Of a DNA stretch of 64,000 bases, positions 30,531-40,078 are shown piece after piece. The notes beneath the pieces were generated by a model that did no database searches, was not told where the DNA came from, and saw only the letters and a list, made by a program, of their open reading frames with translations. Numbering within the stretch: the first letter of the stretch is position 1; every line of letters starts with the position of its first letter. The position numbers and the translations under genes are program-made. This DNA is from Candidatus Kosakonia sp. 282A-S69 (GTDB taxonomy: Bacteria > Pseudomonadota > Gammaproteobacteria > Enterobacterales > Enterobacteriaceae): assembly GCF_029433855.1 (NCBI RefSeq), contig NZ_JAROAU010000003.1, positions 2,978,986 through 3,042,985 of the forward strand, read 5' to 3'.

Positions 30531-31531
30531 TGAACGCACTGCTTAAACATCGCGAAGCGCTGCTTGGTGGGGTGATAGTGCTGCTGATGCTGGCCATCGG
30601 CAGCCGCGTACCCACCTTTATCAGCCCCGGTAACCTGGTGGAGATGTTCAACGATACCGCCATCCTGATCATTCTCGCGCTTGGGCAGATGATGGTGCTG
30701 CTGACCAAAGGGATCGATCTGTCGATGGCGGCAAACCTGGCACTCACCGGCATGATTGTGGCGTTGATTAATTTCCACCATCCCGATGTGCCGGTCTGGG
30801 CGTTGCTGCTGCTGGCGACCGCGCTGGGGCTGGTGATGGGAGTCATCAACGGCCTGCTGGTGTGGAGGCTGGGTATTCCGGCGATTGTGGTGACGCTCGG
30901 CACCATGAGTATCTACCGCGGCATTATCTTTCTCCTCTCCGGCGGTGGCTGGGTGAACGCCAATCAGATGAGCGCCGATTTTCTTGCTGTGCCGCGTAGT
31001 GGACTGCTGGGGCTACCGGTGCTGAGCTGGTGCGCCATTGCCGCGCTGCTGCTGGTGGGTTACTTCCTGCGCTACAGCCGCAGCGGGCGGGCGCTCTATA
31101 CCGCAGGCGGCAACGCCACGGCGGCGTACTACACCGGCATCAACGCCGGAAAGATGCAGTTCGTCAGCTTCTGCCTCTCCGGCGCGCTGGCCGGGTTCTG
31201 CGGCTATTTGTGGATCTCGCGCTTCGCCGTAGCCTATGTCGATGTCGCCAACGGCTTTGAGCTACAGGTGGTGGCCGCCTGTGTGATTGGCGGCATCAGC
31301 ACCATGGGCGGCAGCGGGCGCGTGCTCGGCTGTCTGCTTGGCGCGCTGTTCCTCGGCGTAATCAACAATGCCCTGCCGGTGATTGGCGTCTCGCCCTTCT
31401 GGCAGATGGCGATCTCCGGCACGGTGATCGTGATTGCGGTGCTGCTCAATGAGCGCGGCAATAAGCGCAAAGGGCGGTTAATCCTGCGCGATGCGGCGCT
31501 GGCCCGACAGAAACAGGCGGTGAAATCATGA
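30527..31531 (+). CDS. Rhamnose ABC transporter, permease 1
   Basis: This 334-residue inner-membrane permease is of the CUT2 (RbsC-like) family with about eight to ten membrane segments. The family motif ALGQMMVLLTKGIDLSMAANLAL is at about residues 50-72, and GGISTMGGSGRVLGCLLGA is in the C-terminal half. Two consecutive ATGs (30527 and 30530) are possible starts. The first overlaps the ATPase stop as ATGA. It should pair with the next gene to form a heterodimeric channel. Confidence 0.9.
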   Translation: MMNALLKHREALLGGVIVLLMLAIGSRVPTFISPGNLVEMFNDTAILIILALGQMMVLLTKGIDLSMAANLALTGMIVALINFHHPDVPVWALLLLATALGLVMGVINGLLVWRLGIPAIVVTLGTMSIYRGIIFLLSGGGWVNANQMSADFLAVPRSGLLGLPVLSWCAIAALLLVGYFLRYSRSGRALYTAGGNATAAYYTGINAGKMQFVSFCLSGALAGFCGYLWISRFAVAYVDVANGFELQVVAACVIGGISTMGGSGRVLGCLLGALFLGVINNALPVIGVSPFWQMAISGTVIVIAVLLNERGNKRKGRLILRDAALARQKQAVKS

Positions 31532-32532
31532 GCAAAATCCTGACTTCGGAAGCTGTAAACAACCCGGCTGCGTCGACGCCGCTCTTGCGCCGTCTGCTCT
31601 GCTGGGAGGGGTTTTTACTGGCGGTGACACTGGCGGTGTTTGTGGTGAACGCTCTCGCCTCGCCCTATTTCCTGAATATCTGGAACCTGTCAGACGCCAC
31701 CTTCAACTTCACCGAGAAGGCCATCATCGTGCTGCCGATGGCCATGTTGATTATCGCCAGAGAGATCGATCTCTCGGTCGCCGCCACTATCGCGCTCAGC
31801 TCAACGGCGATGGGCTTTTGCGCGCAGGCGGGCGTCGATACGCCGCTGTTGGTTTGCGTGGGATTGGGTGTCGGGCTGCTGTGCGGGCTGTTCAACGGCT
31901 TTCTGGTGACCCGCTTCAACCTGTCGTCGATTGTTATCACTATCGGCACCATGAGCTTGTACCGCGGCATCTCCTACATCCTGCTTGGCGACCAGGCGCT
32001 GAACAGCTGGCCGGAGAGCTTCGCGTGGCTCGGTCAGGGCTACGTCTGGGGCGCACTGTCGTTCGAGTTTGCGCTCTTTATCGTGCTCGGGCTGCTGTTT
32101 GCCTTTCTGCTGCATAAAACCAACTTTGGCCGCCGTACCTACGCCATCGGCAATAACCCGACCGCCGCGTGGTATGCCGGGATCAATGTCAAACGTCACA
32201 ACCTGATCCTCTTCGCGCTGGTGGGGTTGATGGCGGGGCTGGCGTCGGTGCTGCTGACTTCGCGCCTCGGCAGCACGCGCCCGACCATTGCGCTGGGCTG
32301 GGAACTCTCCGTGGTGACGATGGCAGTGCTTGGCGGCATTAATATTCTCGGCGGCTCCGGCAGCATGGTCGGCGTGATTATCGCCGCCTTTTTGATGGGG
32401 CTGGTGACCTTTGGCCTGAGCCTGCTCAACGTGCCGGGGATCGTGATGTCGATTATTGTCGGCGCGATGCTGATCGTGGTGATTTCACTGCCGATCCTCA
32501 CTCGCCGCCTGGTACAGCGCCGACGGCTGTAG
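31528..32532 (+). CDS. Rhamnose ABC transporter, permease 2
   Basis: This is a second CUT2-type permease of 334 residues, homologous to the previous gene. MLIIAREIDLSVAATIAL corresponds to the conserved cytoplasm-facing motif, and GGINILGGSGSMVGVIIAAFL lies in the C-terminal half. It overlaps permease 1 by four bases. A GCCGGATGGTGG REP-like stretch follows, then a decayed gene and rhaM. Two distinct permeases, rather than one homodimer, are typical of rhaSTPQ-type rhamnose importers. Confidence 0.9.
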   Translation: MSKILTSEAVNNPAASTPLLRRLLCWEGFLLAVTLAVFVVNALASPYFLNIWNLSDATFNFTEKAIIVLPMAMLIIAREIDLSVAATIALSSTAMGFCAQAGVDTPLLVCVGLGVGLLCGLFNGFLVTRFNLSSIVITIGTMSLYRGISYILLGDQALNSWPESFAWLGQGYVWGALSFEFALFIVLGLLFAFLLHKTNFGRRTYAIGNNPTAAWYAGINVKRHNLILFALVGLMAGLASVLLTSRLGSTRPTIALGWELSVVTMAVLGGINILGGSGSMVGVIIAAFLMGLVTFGLSLLNVPGIVMSIIVGAMLIVVISLPILTRRLVQRRRL

Positions 32533-32644
32533 TGCAGGCATGGGTTGCCGGATGGTGGCTTACGTCAACGCGCCAGCGGGAAAATTTTCATCCGGCGACG
32601 GTGAGCCTTCCCGCCGGCAGGATTCAATCAAATCGGGGAGAAAC

Positions 32645-32745
32645 ATGATGAATTTTATGCGGGACAGAACGCTGACTCCGCCTCCCTGCAATCCGCGCAG
32701 CTCAGCCGCGATGAGGTGCGCGAACTCTATCTGGAGACATTATGA
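32645..32745 (+). pseudogene. Remnant of an iron-dependent alcohol dehydrogenase (lactaldehyde reductase-like)
   Basis: GGGGAGAAAC directly precedes ATGATGAATTTTATG at 32645, giving MMNFM. The frame then reads TPPPCNPR at 32675-32698. After eight bases a different frame continues [12 protein letters not shown] and stops at TGA 32743-32745. Fe-dependent alcohol dehydrogenases of the FucO type end in a CNPR-x(2,3)-(R/E)DE-type tail followed by ELY. The fragment therefore looks like the first codons joined to the last twenty or so of such a gene. About 1 kb is missing and one base has been lost near 32699-32706. The stop overlaps the rhaM ATG (ATGA). Lactaldehyde reductase would have acted on the product of RhaD. 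Confidence 0.6.
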
Positions 32746-33056
32746 TCCGCAAAGCGTTTGTTATGCAGGTAAACCCCGATGCGCATGAAGAGTACGCGCG
32801 TCGCCATAACCCGATCTGGCCAGAGCTTGAAGCGGTGCTGAAAGAGGCGGGCGCGCACCATTACGCCATCTATCTTGATAAAGCGCGCAACCTGCTCTTT
32901 GCCACGGTAGAGATTGAATCAGAAGCGCGCTGGGCGGCGGTCGCCCGCACCGAGGTGTGCCAGCGCTGGTGGAAACATATGCGCGAGGTGATGCCTGCCA
33001 ATGCCGATAACAGCCCGGTGAGCACCGAGCTGAAAGAGGTGTTCTATCTGGCGTAA
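32742..33056 (+). CDS. rhaM: RhaM, L-rhamnose mutarotase
   Basis: RhaM interconverts the alpha and beta anomers of L-rhamnose, speeding use by RhaA. It is a small ferredoxin-like (dimeric alpha+beta barrel) protein of 104 residues, as in E. coli YiiL/Rha[30 protein letters not shown] is the conserved first third (quoted in part: the catalytic His lies in RRHNPIW at about residue 22). The start is embedded in the tail of the decayed upstream gene, and GGAG lies five bases before it. Confidence 0.94.
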   Translation: MIRKAFVMQVNPDAHEEYARRHNPIWPELEAVLKEAGAHHYAIYLDKARNLLFATVEIESEARWAAVARTEVCQRWWKHMREVMPANADNSPVSTELKEVFYLA

Positions 33057-33099
33057 GCCGCTCCCCTTCCCCCCTTCAACAGACGCAGGGGAGAAAGGC

Positions 33100-33648
33100 T
33101 CAATTCTGCTCGGCAACGAGGATCGCCTGCGTATCCGGCTCCAGCGCTTTAAAGATATGCTCGCGATCCGCCGGGTAACAGATGTAATCCCCTTCGTTTA
33201 ACTCTTCAGGCGCTTCGGTCAGCCCGACCAGCGCCCGGCCCTGCGTCACAATAATGTGCTCGACCGAACCGGCAGGGTGTGGGTGGGAGATGCGATCCGC
33301 GCCGGGCTGCGTCAGCAGCAGATAGATATCGCGCCGCGCGCCGGGCGGACAGGTTGCCAGCAATATCGCCTGGTAGTGTGCCTGTTCGGCGACCACTTTA
33401 GTGCCTTCACCGCGGCGAATAACCTGCGTTTGCGGGTTTTGCGGCTCCAGCAGACGGGCGAAAGGAATATCCAGCGCCACGCAGAGTGCCCACAGGGTTT
33501 CGAGGCTCGGATTGCCGTTGCCCGCTTCCAGCTGCGATAGCGTCGATTTGGCAATCCCCGCGCGACGGGCGATCTCCGCCAGCGAGAGCCCGGTTCGTTG
33601 CCGCTCACGCGCCAGGCTTTTGGCGATAATAGCGATGGGTTGTGTCAT
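33100..33648 (-). CDS. XRE-family regulator with cupin domain
   Basis: This 182-residue protein has an N-terminal helix-turn-helix of XRE type (LSLAEIARRAGIAKSTLSQLE at about residues 20-40) and a C-terminal cupin barrel (residues 95-180) with HPHPAGSVEHI. Such regulators usually sense a small ligand and control the adjacent gene. It is divergent from the azlC-like gene and a palindrome lies between them, so it probably represses or activates that exporter. I chose ATG 33648 because AAGG lies eight bases upstream; ATG 33666 has no ribosome site. Confidence 0.8.
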   Translation of the reverse strand: MTQPIAIIAKSLARERQRTGLSLAEIARRAGIAKSTLSQLEAGNGNPSLETLWALCVALDIPFARLLEPQNPQTQVIRRGEGTKVVAEQAHYQAILLATCPPGARRDIYLLLTQPGADRISHPHPAGSVEHIIVTQGRALVGLTEAPEELNEGDYICYPADREHIFKALEPDTQAILVAEQN

Positions 33649-33671
33649 ACCGGCCTTAATGTTCATTTAAT

Positions 33672-33686
33672 CGAACGTTATGTTCG
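33672..33686. promoter_or_regulatory. Palindromic operator between XRE regulator and azlC
   Basis: CGAAC-GTTAT-GTTCG is a perfect inverted repeat with a five-base centre. Further GTTC/GAAC half-sites occur at 33661-33664 and 33728-33734. It lies in the divergent gap, as expected for an operator of the neighbouring XRE protein. Confidence 0.5.
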
Positions 33687-33749
33687 TCTTGAAAAACGGT
33701 CACAGGATGTTCATTATAATGGATACACGTTCGATATGGCTAAAAAGCG

Positions 33750-34412
33750 ATGTTCACACGACACTTTTCTTCCCTTACAAGCGACACGGTGAGAGCGATT
33801 GGGCTGGTCTGCCTGGCGGTCGGCGTTGTCGGCGTCTCCTATGGTTCTCTGGCGATGGCTTACGGCTTTCCGCTCTGGGTGCCGCTGATGCTCTCGACAC
33901 TCGTTCTGGCAGGCGCGTCGGAGTTTATGTTTATCGGTATTGTGGCAAGCGGCGGTAGCCCGCTGGCGGCGGCGGTCGCCGGGCTGCTGGTCAATGCGCG
34001 CCATATTCCGTTCGGCGTGACGGTACGCGAGCTGGTGGGTAAACGGGCCGCCGGGTTGTTGGGCTGTCACATTATGAATGATGAGAGCGTGGTGTTCGGG
34101 CTTTCGCAATCAACGCCTGAACAGCGCAAAGCGGCTTACTGGCTCTGCGGGCTGGGCGTGGCGCTGCTGTGGCCGGTTGGCGTGCTGCTCGGCGCGTCGG
34201 TCGGAACATTGCTGCCCGCGCCGGAAACCATCGGCCTGGACGCAGTTTTCCCGGCGATACTGCTGGCGTTGGTGCTGCCAGCGCTGAAAAAGCGCACCAC
34301 GCTGATACGCGCCTGTAGCGGCGCGGCGCTCTCACTGGCGACGGTCCCCTTCGCACCGGTGGGGTTACCGGTGCTGCTCTCACTGCTTGGCTTACTGACG
34401 AGGAGACGATAA
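33750..34412 (+). CDS. AzlC-family exporter subunit (YgaZ-like)
   Basis: This 220-residue inner-membrane protein matches the AzlC/YgaZ family, the larger subunit of branched-chain amino-acid exporters. It has about five membrane segments, an early SYGSLAMAYGFPLWVPLMLS stretch and the typical NARHIPFG motif near residue 82. It overlaps the next gene by one base (TAATG). The ribosome site is weak, so the exact start is uncertain. The substrate (valine, other branched-chain amino acid, or something else) cannot be told from sequence. Confidence 0.85.
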   Translation: MFTRHFSSLTSDTVRAIGLVCLAVGVVGVSYGSLAMAYGFPLWVPLMLSTLVLAGASEFMFIGIVASGGSPLAAAVAGLLVNARHIPFGVTVRELVGKRAAGLLGCHIMNDESVVFGLSQSTPEQRKAAYWLCGLGVALLWPVGVLLGASVGTLLPAPETIGLDAVFPAILLALVLPALKKRTTLIRACSGAALSLATVPFAPVGLPVLLSLLGLLTRRR

Positions 34413-34735
34413 TGGCAAGCGTTGCACTGACTCTTGGCGGCATCGCCATTCTCTCTGTAGGTACCTATCTGATGCGGCTTGGCGGGGCGAAATTGGGCGG
34501 GCGGCTGGCATTGTCGGAACGTGCGCAGGGGCTACTCTCGGATGCGGCGACCACGCTGCTGTTCGCTGTTGCACTGGCCGCAATGCTGTATGAAGGGGAT
34601 CACTTCGCCGGGATGGCGCGCGTCTTAGGCGTGCTGTTTGCACTCTTTCTGGCCTGGCGCAAAATGCCGTTGATCGTGGTGATCCTGTCGGCGGCGGTTG
34701 TCACAGCCCTGCTGCGTCTGGCGGGTCTGCACTAA
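34412..34735 (+). CDS. AzlD-family exporter subunit (YgaH-like)
   Basis: This 107-residue protein has three or four membrane segments and matches the small AzlD/YgaH partner of AzlC. The family features GTYLMRLGG near residue 18 and AWRKMPLIVVILSAAVVTALLR at the C-terminus are visible. It starts one base before the end of the azlC-like stop codon, so the two subunits are made in a coupled way. Confidence 0.85.
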   Translation: MASVALTLGGIAILSVGTYLMRLGGAKLGGRLALSERAQGLLSDAATTLLFAVALAAMLYEGDHFAGMARVLGVLFALFLAWRKMPLIVVILSAAVVTALLRLAGLH

Positions 34736-34738
34736 AAC

Positions 34739-34764
34739 GAAAAAAGCGCCCGGAGGCGCTCTTT
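34739..34764. terminator. Bidirectional terminator between azlD and the DUF1471 gene
   Basis: AGCGCC (34746-34751) and GGCGCT (34756-34761) form the stem. Six A residues to the left give a good T tract on the minus strand for the DUF1471 gene. The plus strand has only CTTT. Confidence 0.75.
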
Positions 34765-34781
34765 CGACGATACTGCATAAC

Positions 34782-34994
34782 TTATTTGGTCAGTTCAGCG
34801 GTCATGTGAACCTGATTGCCGTTATACGCTTCGGTGATCTGGTAAGAAGAGGCGCCAGCCTGCTGTGCCTGGGCGGCAATTTTCGCTTCCGCACCGCTTA
34901 GCGTGGTGTCGGTTGCGGTCACGGTTTGCGCAGCAAATGTACCGAAAGAGGAAGCGAGAGCGATAACTGCAACAAAAGTTTTGATGTTTTTCAT
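34782..34994 (-). CDS. DUF1471 (YdgH/BhsA/McbA-like) small periplasmic protein
   Basis: This 70-residue precursor has a signal peptide (MKNIKTFVAVIALASSFGTFA, about 21 residues). The remainder fits the DUF1471 domain: AQAQQAGASSYQITEAYNG followed by a final HMTAEL strand. Family members (BhsA, McbA, YhcN, YjfN) are stress-induced and influence outer-membrane permeability or biofilm. This one is shorter than most (about 85-90 residues). It converges on azlD and shares its terminator. Confidence 0.8.
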   Translation of the reverse strand: MKNIKTFVAVIALASSFGTFAAQTVTATDTTLSGAEAKIAAQAQQAGASSYQITEAYNGNQVHMTAELTK

Positions 34995-35118
34995 GAGATA
35001 AACCCTTACGTTATTTTGTTTAAGTGAGGCGCTTTGCCTCGATGAAAGTAATGATAGGCCTCTACCCTCAAAACAAAAAGCGGAAGGATTTGCTAAACTC
35101 TTTCAGTTTTTTTGACGC

Positions 35119-35958
35119 TTAATTTACACCCACCAGCCGCTGCGGGTGGGTATAAATCGTCGCCCTGCCTGGCTTGCAAAAACCGACCAGCGTCAGGTTA
35201 CAACGCTGCGCCACTTCAACCGCCAGGGTGGTCGCTGCGGAGACGGCAAACAGGATTTCGACGCCGCACATCGCCGATTTTTGCACCATCTCATAGCTGG
35301 CGCGGCTGGAGACCAGCACCGCACCGGACGCCCACGTTTCACCGGCGCGCGCCCGGTGTCCGAGCAGCTTATCCAGCGCCACATGGCGCCCCACATCTTC
35401 ATGCCCGCCCGCCAGCTCGCCGGAAGGTAATAGCCATGCGGCGGCGTGAGTACAGCCGCTCAGCTGCCCGATAGGCTGCACGTCGGTCAAGTGGGCGAGC
35501 GCGTGATCCAGCGCGGCTAAATCAAAGGTCTGGGTGAACGGCAGCGGCGCGATGGGCTTACCGATATCGTTGAGCTGCTCAACCCCGCAAACACCGCAGC
35601 CGGTGCGCCCGGCCAGCGCGCGGCGGCGCTCCTTTAGCCCCATAAAGCGGCGACTGGAGAGGTCGATCTGCACCTCCAGCCCGTTACAGGACGGCACAAT
35701 ATCCATACCGTAAATGTCGGCGGGGGTTTCAATAATCCCTTCGGATAAGGAGAAGCCGATGGCGAACACCTCCAGATCTTTTGGTGATGCCATCATCACC
35801 ACGTGGGAAATACCATTGTAGACCAGCGCGACAGGCACCTCTTCTGCCAGCATATCTGGCTGGGGCTGCTGCAGGTTGTCACGCTTCCAGAGCACGACTT
35901 CGCGTACGCCTGTGACTGATGTTGCATTTTTGTGCTTTTTAGTATGCAAAATGTTCAC
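35119..35958 (-). CDS. fdhD: FdhD, sulfurtransferase for formate dehydrogenase maturation
   Basis: FdhD moves sulfur from IscS to the bis-MGD molybdenum cofactor so that formate dehydrogenases become active. The 279-residue protein has the CGVCG motif with Cys121 and Cys124. [17 protein letters not shown] is the nucleotide/cofactor-binding motif of the C-terminal half. The first codon of the frame is GTG at 35958 with no good ribosome site, so the start is uncertain, but residues from about 15 on match E. coli FdhD. It is divergent from fdoG, the enzyme it serves. Confidence 0.92.
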   Translation of the reverse strand: MNILHTKKHKNATSVTGVREVVLWKRDNLQQPQPDMLAEEVPVALVYNGISHVVMMASPKDLEVFAIGFSLSEGIIETPADIYGMDIVPSCNGLEVQIDLSSRRFMGLKERRRALAGRTGCGVCGVEQLNDIGKPIAPLPFTQTFDLAALDHALAHLTDVQPIGQLSGCTHAAAWLLPSGELAGGHEDVGRHVALDKLLGHRARAGETWASGAVLVSSRASYEMVQKSAMCGVEILFAVSAATTLAVEVAQRCNLTLVGFCKPGRATIYTHPQRLVGVN

Positions 35959-36112
35959 TTTGTATTAACTACCCTCGAACAAGCGTACCGACAATGTGGT
36001 ATTCTCCGCGCATATCCTTCTTAAGCAGAGGGATAAGCGGCAATTCTGAACCTTTGTGAAATTCACCGCAAAGAAAAAAACGATAAGAGTAATGTCAACC
36101 CAGGAGTAACCC

Positions 36113-39100
36113 ATGCAGGTCAGCAGAAGGCAGTTCTTTAAGATCTGCGCTGGCGGTATGGCAGGTACAACGGCTGCAGCACTGGGCTTTGCCCCCAACA
36201 TTGCACTCGCGGAGACACGGCAATATAAGCTGTTGCGCACCCGCGAAACCCGTAATACTTGCACATATTGTTCCGTGGGCTGCGGGCTATTGATGTATAG
36301 CCTCGGCGACGGTGCAAAAAACGCCAAAGCGTCAATTTTCCATATCGAAGGCGACCCGGACCATCCGGTAAACCGCGGCGCGCTCTGCCCGAAAGGGGCA
36401 GGTCTGGTGGATTTCATCCACTCTGAAAGCCGCCTGAAGTACCCGGAATACCGTGCGCCAGGTTCCGATAAGTGGCAACGCATCACCTGGGAAGATGCCT
36501 TTGAGCGCATCGCCAAACTGATGAAAGCCGACCGCGACGCCAACTATGTTGCGCAGAACGCCGAAGGCACCACCGTTAACCGCTGGCTGAGCACCGGGAT
36601 GCTGTGCGCATCCGCTTCCAGTAACGAAACCGGCTATTTAACCCAGAAATTTACCCGCGCACTCGGCATGTTAGCTGTCGATAACCAGGCGCGTGTCTGA
36701 CACGGACCAACGGTAGCAAGTCTTGCTCCAACATTTGGTCGCGGTGCGATGACCAACCACTGGGTTGATATGAAGAACGCCAACCTCATCGTCGTGATGG
36801 GCGGGAACGCGGCAGAAGCGCATCCGGTGGGATTCCGCTGGGCGATGGAAGCCAAGATCCACAATGGCGCGAAGCTGATTGTTATTGATCCACGCTTTAC
36901 GCGAACCGCCTCTGTTGCGGATTTTTATACGCCGATTCGTTCCGGTACTGACATCGCTTTCCTGTCAGGCGTGTTGCTGTACCTGCTGAACAACGAAAAA
37001 TATAACCGCGAATATACCGAAGCCTATACCAACGCCAGCCTCATCGTGCGTGAAGATTTTGGCTTTGAAGATGGTCTGTTCACCGGCTATAACGCAGAAA
37101 CACGCAAGTACGACAAAACCACCTGGAACTACGAGCTGGATGAGAAGGGTTTCGCCAAACGCGATAAAACGCTGACTCACCCGCGCTGCGTGTGGAACCT
37201 GCTGAAACAGCACGTCTCCCGCTATACGCCTGACGTGGTGGAGAACATCTGCGGGACGCCAAAAGCGGACTTCCTGAAGGTGTGCGAGTACATCGCGGAA
37301 ACCAGCGCGCACGATAAGACCGCCTCGTTCCTCTATGCACTGGGCTGGACGCAGCACTCCGTCGGCGCGCAGAACATCCGTACCATGGCGATGATCCAGC
37401 TGCTGCTCGGCAATATGGGGATGGCAGGCGGCGGCGTAAACGCCCTGCGCGGTCACTCCAATATCCAGGGTCTGACCGATCTTGGCCTGCTGTCGCAGAG
37501 TCTGCCGGGTTACATGACGCTGCCGAGCGAGAAGCAGAAAGATCTCCAGACCTACCTGACCGTTAACACGCCGAAACCGCTGCTGGAAGGCCAGGTTAAC
37601 TACTGGAGTAACTACCCGAAATTCTTCGTCTCAATGATGAAAGCCTTCTTTGGCGACAAAGCGACGGCGGAGAACAGCTGGGGCTTTGACTGGCTGCCGA
37701 AGTGGGACAAAGGCTACGACGTTCTGCAGTACTTCGAAATGATGAGTCAGGGCAAGGTCAACGGCTATATCTGCCAGGGCTTTAACCCGGTCGCCTCGTT
37801 CCCGAACAAGAACAAGGTAGTGGCATCACTGTCGAAACTGAAGTTCCTGGTGACCATCGATCCGCTGAATACGGAAACCTCGACCTTCTGGCAGAACCAC
37901 GGCGAGTCTAACGATGTCGATCCGTCGACCATCCAGACCGAAGTGTTCCGCCTGCCGTCGACCTGCTTTGCTGAAGAGAACGGCTCTATCGTTAACTCCG
38001 GTCGCTGGTTGCAGTGGCACTGGAAAGGTGCCGACGCCCCGGGCGAAGCGCTGAACGACGGTGAGATCCTGGCCGGTATCTTCTTACGTCTGCGTAAGAT
38101 GTATGCCGCAGAGGGTGGCGCGAATCCGGAACAGGTTCTGAACATGACCTGGAACTACTCGACGCCGGAGAATCCGTCGGCGGAAGAAGTGGCGATGGAG
38201 AGCAACGGCAAAGCGCTGGTCGATATTATCGATCCGGTAAGCGGCGACGTGCTGGCGAAGAAAGGCAACCAGCTTGCCAGCTTTGCGCACCTGCGCGATG
38301 ACGGCAGCACCTCAAGCGGCTGCTGGATTTTCGCCGGGAGCTGGACGCCGGACGGCAACCAGATGGCGCGACGCGATAATGCCGATCCGTCAGGTCTCGG
38401 CAATACGCTGGGCTGGGCATGGGCGTGGCCGCTCAACCGCCGTATTCTCTATAACCGTGCCTCCGCTGACCCGCAGGGTAATCCGTGGGATCCGAAGCGC
38501 AAGCTGCTCAGCTACGCCAACGGCAAGTGGGTAGGTGCAGATATTCCGGACTACAGCACCGCCGCACCGGGCAGCGAAGTCGGACCGTTTATCATGCAGC
38601 CGGAAGGGCTGGGTCGCCTCTTCGCGCTTGATAAGATGATGGAAGGGCCGTTCCCGGAGCACTACGAGCCGTTTGAAACGCCGCTGGGCACCAACCCGCT
38701 GCACCCAAATGTTGTCTCCAACCCTGCCGCGCGCGTCTTTAAAGGCGATCTCGCGGCGATGGGTAAAGCCGATAAGTTCCCGTATGTCGGTACCACTTAC
38801 CGCCTGACCGAGCACTTCCACTACTGGACTAAACACGCGTTATTGAACTCGATTGCGCAGCCGGAACAGTTTGTGGAGATTGGTGAGAAACTGGCGGGCA
38901 AGCTCGGCATTACGCAGGGCGATACCGTGCGTGTCTCCTCCAACCGTGGCTATATCAAAGCCAAAGCGGTGGTGACCAAGCGTATCCGCACCCTGAAAGT
39001 GGACGGCAAAGATATCGACACGATCGGTATTCCTATTCACTGGGGTTACGAGGGCGTGGCGAAGAAAGGCTTTATCGCCAACACGCTGACGCCGTTTGTC

Positions 39101-39163
39101 GGTGATGCGAATACCCAAACGCCGGAGTTCAAGGCGTTCCTGGTGAATGTGGAAAAGGTGTAA
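36113..39163 (+). CDS. fdoG: FdoG, formate dehydrogenase-O major subunit (selenoprotein)
   Basis: FdoG is the catalytic subunit of respiratory formate dehydrogenase O. It oxidises formate to CO2 in the periplasm with a bis-MGD Mo cofactor. The twin-arginine signal SRRQFFK is at residues 4-10. A [4Fe-4S] site uses Cys50, Cys53, Cys57 and Cys92. An in-frame TGA at 36698-36700 encodes selenocysteine 196 in the ARV-Sec-HGPTVAS motif. Reading through it gives 1016 residues, as in E. coli. A SECIS hairpin follows immediately. The ribosome site AGGAG is well placed. It is the first gene of fdoGHI-fdhE. Confidence 0.97.
36698..36740 (+). promoter_or_regulatory. SECIS element and Sec codon of fdoG
   Basis: The TGA at 36698-36700 is followed by CACGGACCAACGG and a small hairpin GCA-AGTCT-TGC at about 36716-36726. 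The apical AGTCT corresponds to the GGTCT loop that SelB recognises in E. coli fdhF. The ribosome is therefore directed to insert selenocysteine rather than stop. Confidence 0.85.
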
Positions 39164-39175
39164 CGGAGACGACTT

Positions 39176-40078
39176 ATGGCTTATCAATCGCAAGACATCA
39201 TCCGTCGTTCCGCGACTAACGGTTTCACTCCCGCGCCTCAGGCGCGGGATCACCAGCAGGAAGTGGCGAAGCTTATCGACGTCACCACCTGTATCGGCTG
39301 TAAAGCCTGTCAGGTGGCCTGTTCCGAATGGAACGACCTGCGTGATGAGGTGGGGCATAACGTCGGGGTGTATGACAACCCCGCAGATCTGACCGCTAAA
39401 TCATGGACGGTGATGCGTTTCTCGGAAGTGGAGCAGAACGACAAACTGGAGTGGCTGATTCGTAAAGATGGCTGCATGCACTGCGCCGATCCTGGCTGTC
39501 TGAAAGCATGCCCGTCAGAAGGGGCTATCATTCAGTATGCTAACGGCATTGTCGACTTCCAGTCTGAGCAGTGCATTGGCTGTGGTTACTGCATCGCTGG
39601 CTGTCCGTTCGATGTGCCGCGCCTGAACCCGGAAGACAATCGCGTCTACAAATGTACGCTGTGCGTTGACCGTGTAACGGTAGGCCAGGAACCGGCCTGT
39701 GTGAAAACCTGCCCGACCGGCGCTATCCACTTTGGCTCCAAAGAGGATATGAAAAACCTCGCCGGCGAGCGCGTGGCAGAGCTGAAAACCCGTGGTTATG
39801 AGAAAGCAGGCCTGTACGATCCGGCCGGTGTTGGCGGCACGCACGTGATGTATGTGCTGCACCATGCCGATAACCCGAATCTCTATCATGGCCTGCCGGA
39901 AAACCCGGCGATCAGCGAGACCGTGAAGTTCTGGAAAGGGATCTGGAAACCTCTTGCGGCGGTCGGCTTTGCGGCCACCTTCGCGGCCAGCATCTTCCAC
40001 TATGTCGGTGTCGGTCCGAACCGCGCAGAAGAGGAAGAGGACAACCTGCATGAAGAGAAAGACGAGGTGCGCAAATGA
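39176..40078 (+). CDS. fdoH: FdoH, formate dehydrogenase-O iron-sulfur subunit
   Basis: FdoH passes electrons from FdoG to the membrane subunit. The 300-residue protein carries four [4Fe-4S] ferredoxin-like Cys clusters, for example [14 protein letters not shown] near residue 40, [17 protein letters not shown] near 102, [17 protein letters not shown] near 135 and [23 protein letters not shown] near 160-180 (quoted in short pieces). A C-terminal hydrophobic anchor ([20 protein letters not shown]) spans the membrane near residues 260-280. It starts 12 bases after fdoG and overlaps fdoI by four bases. Confidence 0.96.
   Translation: MAYQSQDIIRRSATNGFTPAPQARDHQQEVAKLIDVTTCIGCKACQVACSEWNDLRDEVGHNVGVYDNPADLTAKSWTVMRFSEVEQNDKLEWLIRKDGCMHCADPGCLKACPSEGAIIQYANGIVDFQSEQCIGCGYCIAGCPFDVPRLNPEDNRVYKCTLCVDRVTVGQEPACVKTCPTGAIHFGSKEDMKNLAGERVAELKTRGYEKAGLYDPAGVGGTHVMYVLHHADNPNLYHGLPENPAISETVKFWKGIWKPLAAVGFAATFAASIFHYVGVGPNRAEEEEDNLHEEKDEVRK

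Noticed and set aside
28749-30539. A 596-codon open frame on the minus strand opposite the rhamnose ATPase gene
   Set aside because: It is the antisense shadow of a real, high-GC coding gene. It has low-complexity His/Arg/Gln-rich composition, no domain and no ribosome site.
36113-36700. Apparent premature stop in fdoG, which could be called a pseudogene split in two
   Set aside because: The TGA is at the known selenocysteine position, the context is ARV-Sec-HGP, and a SECIS hairpin follows.
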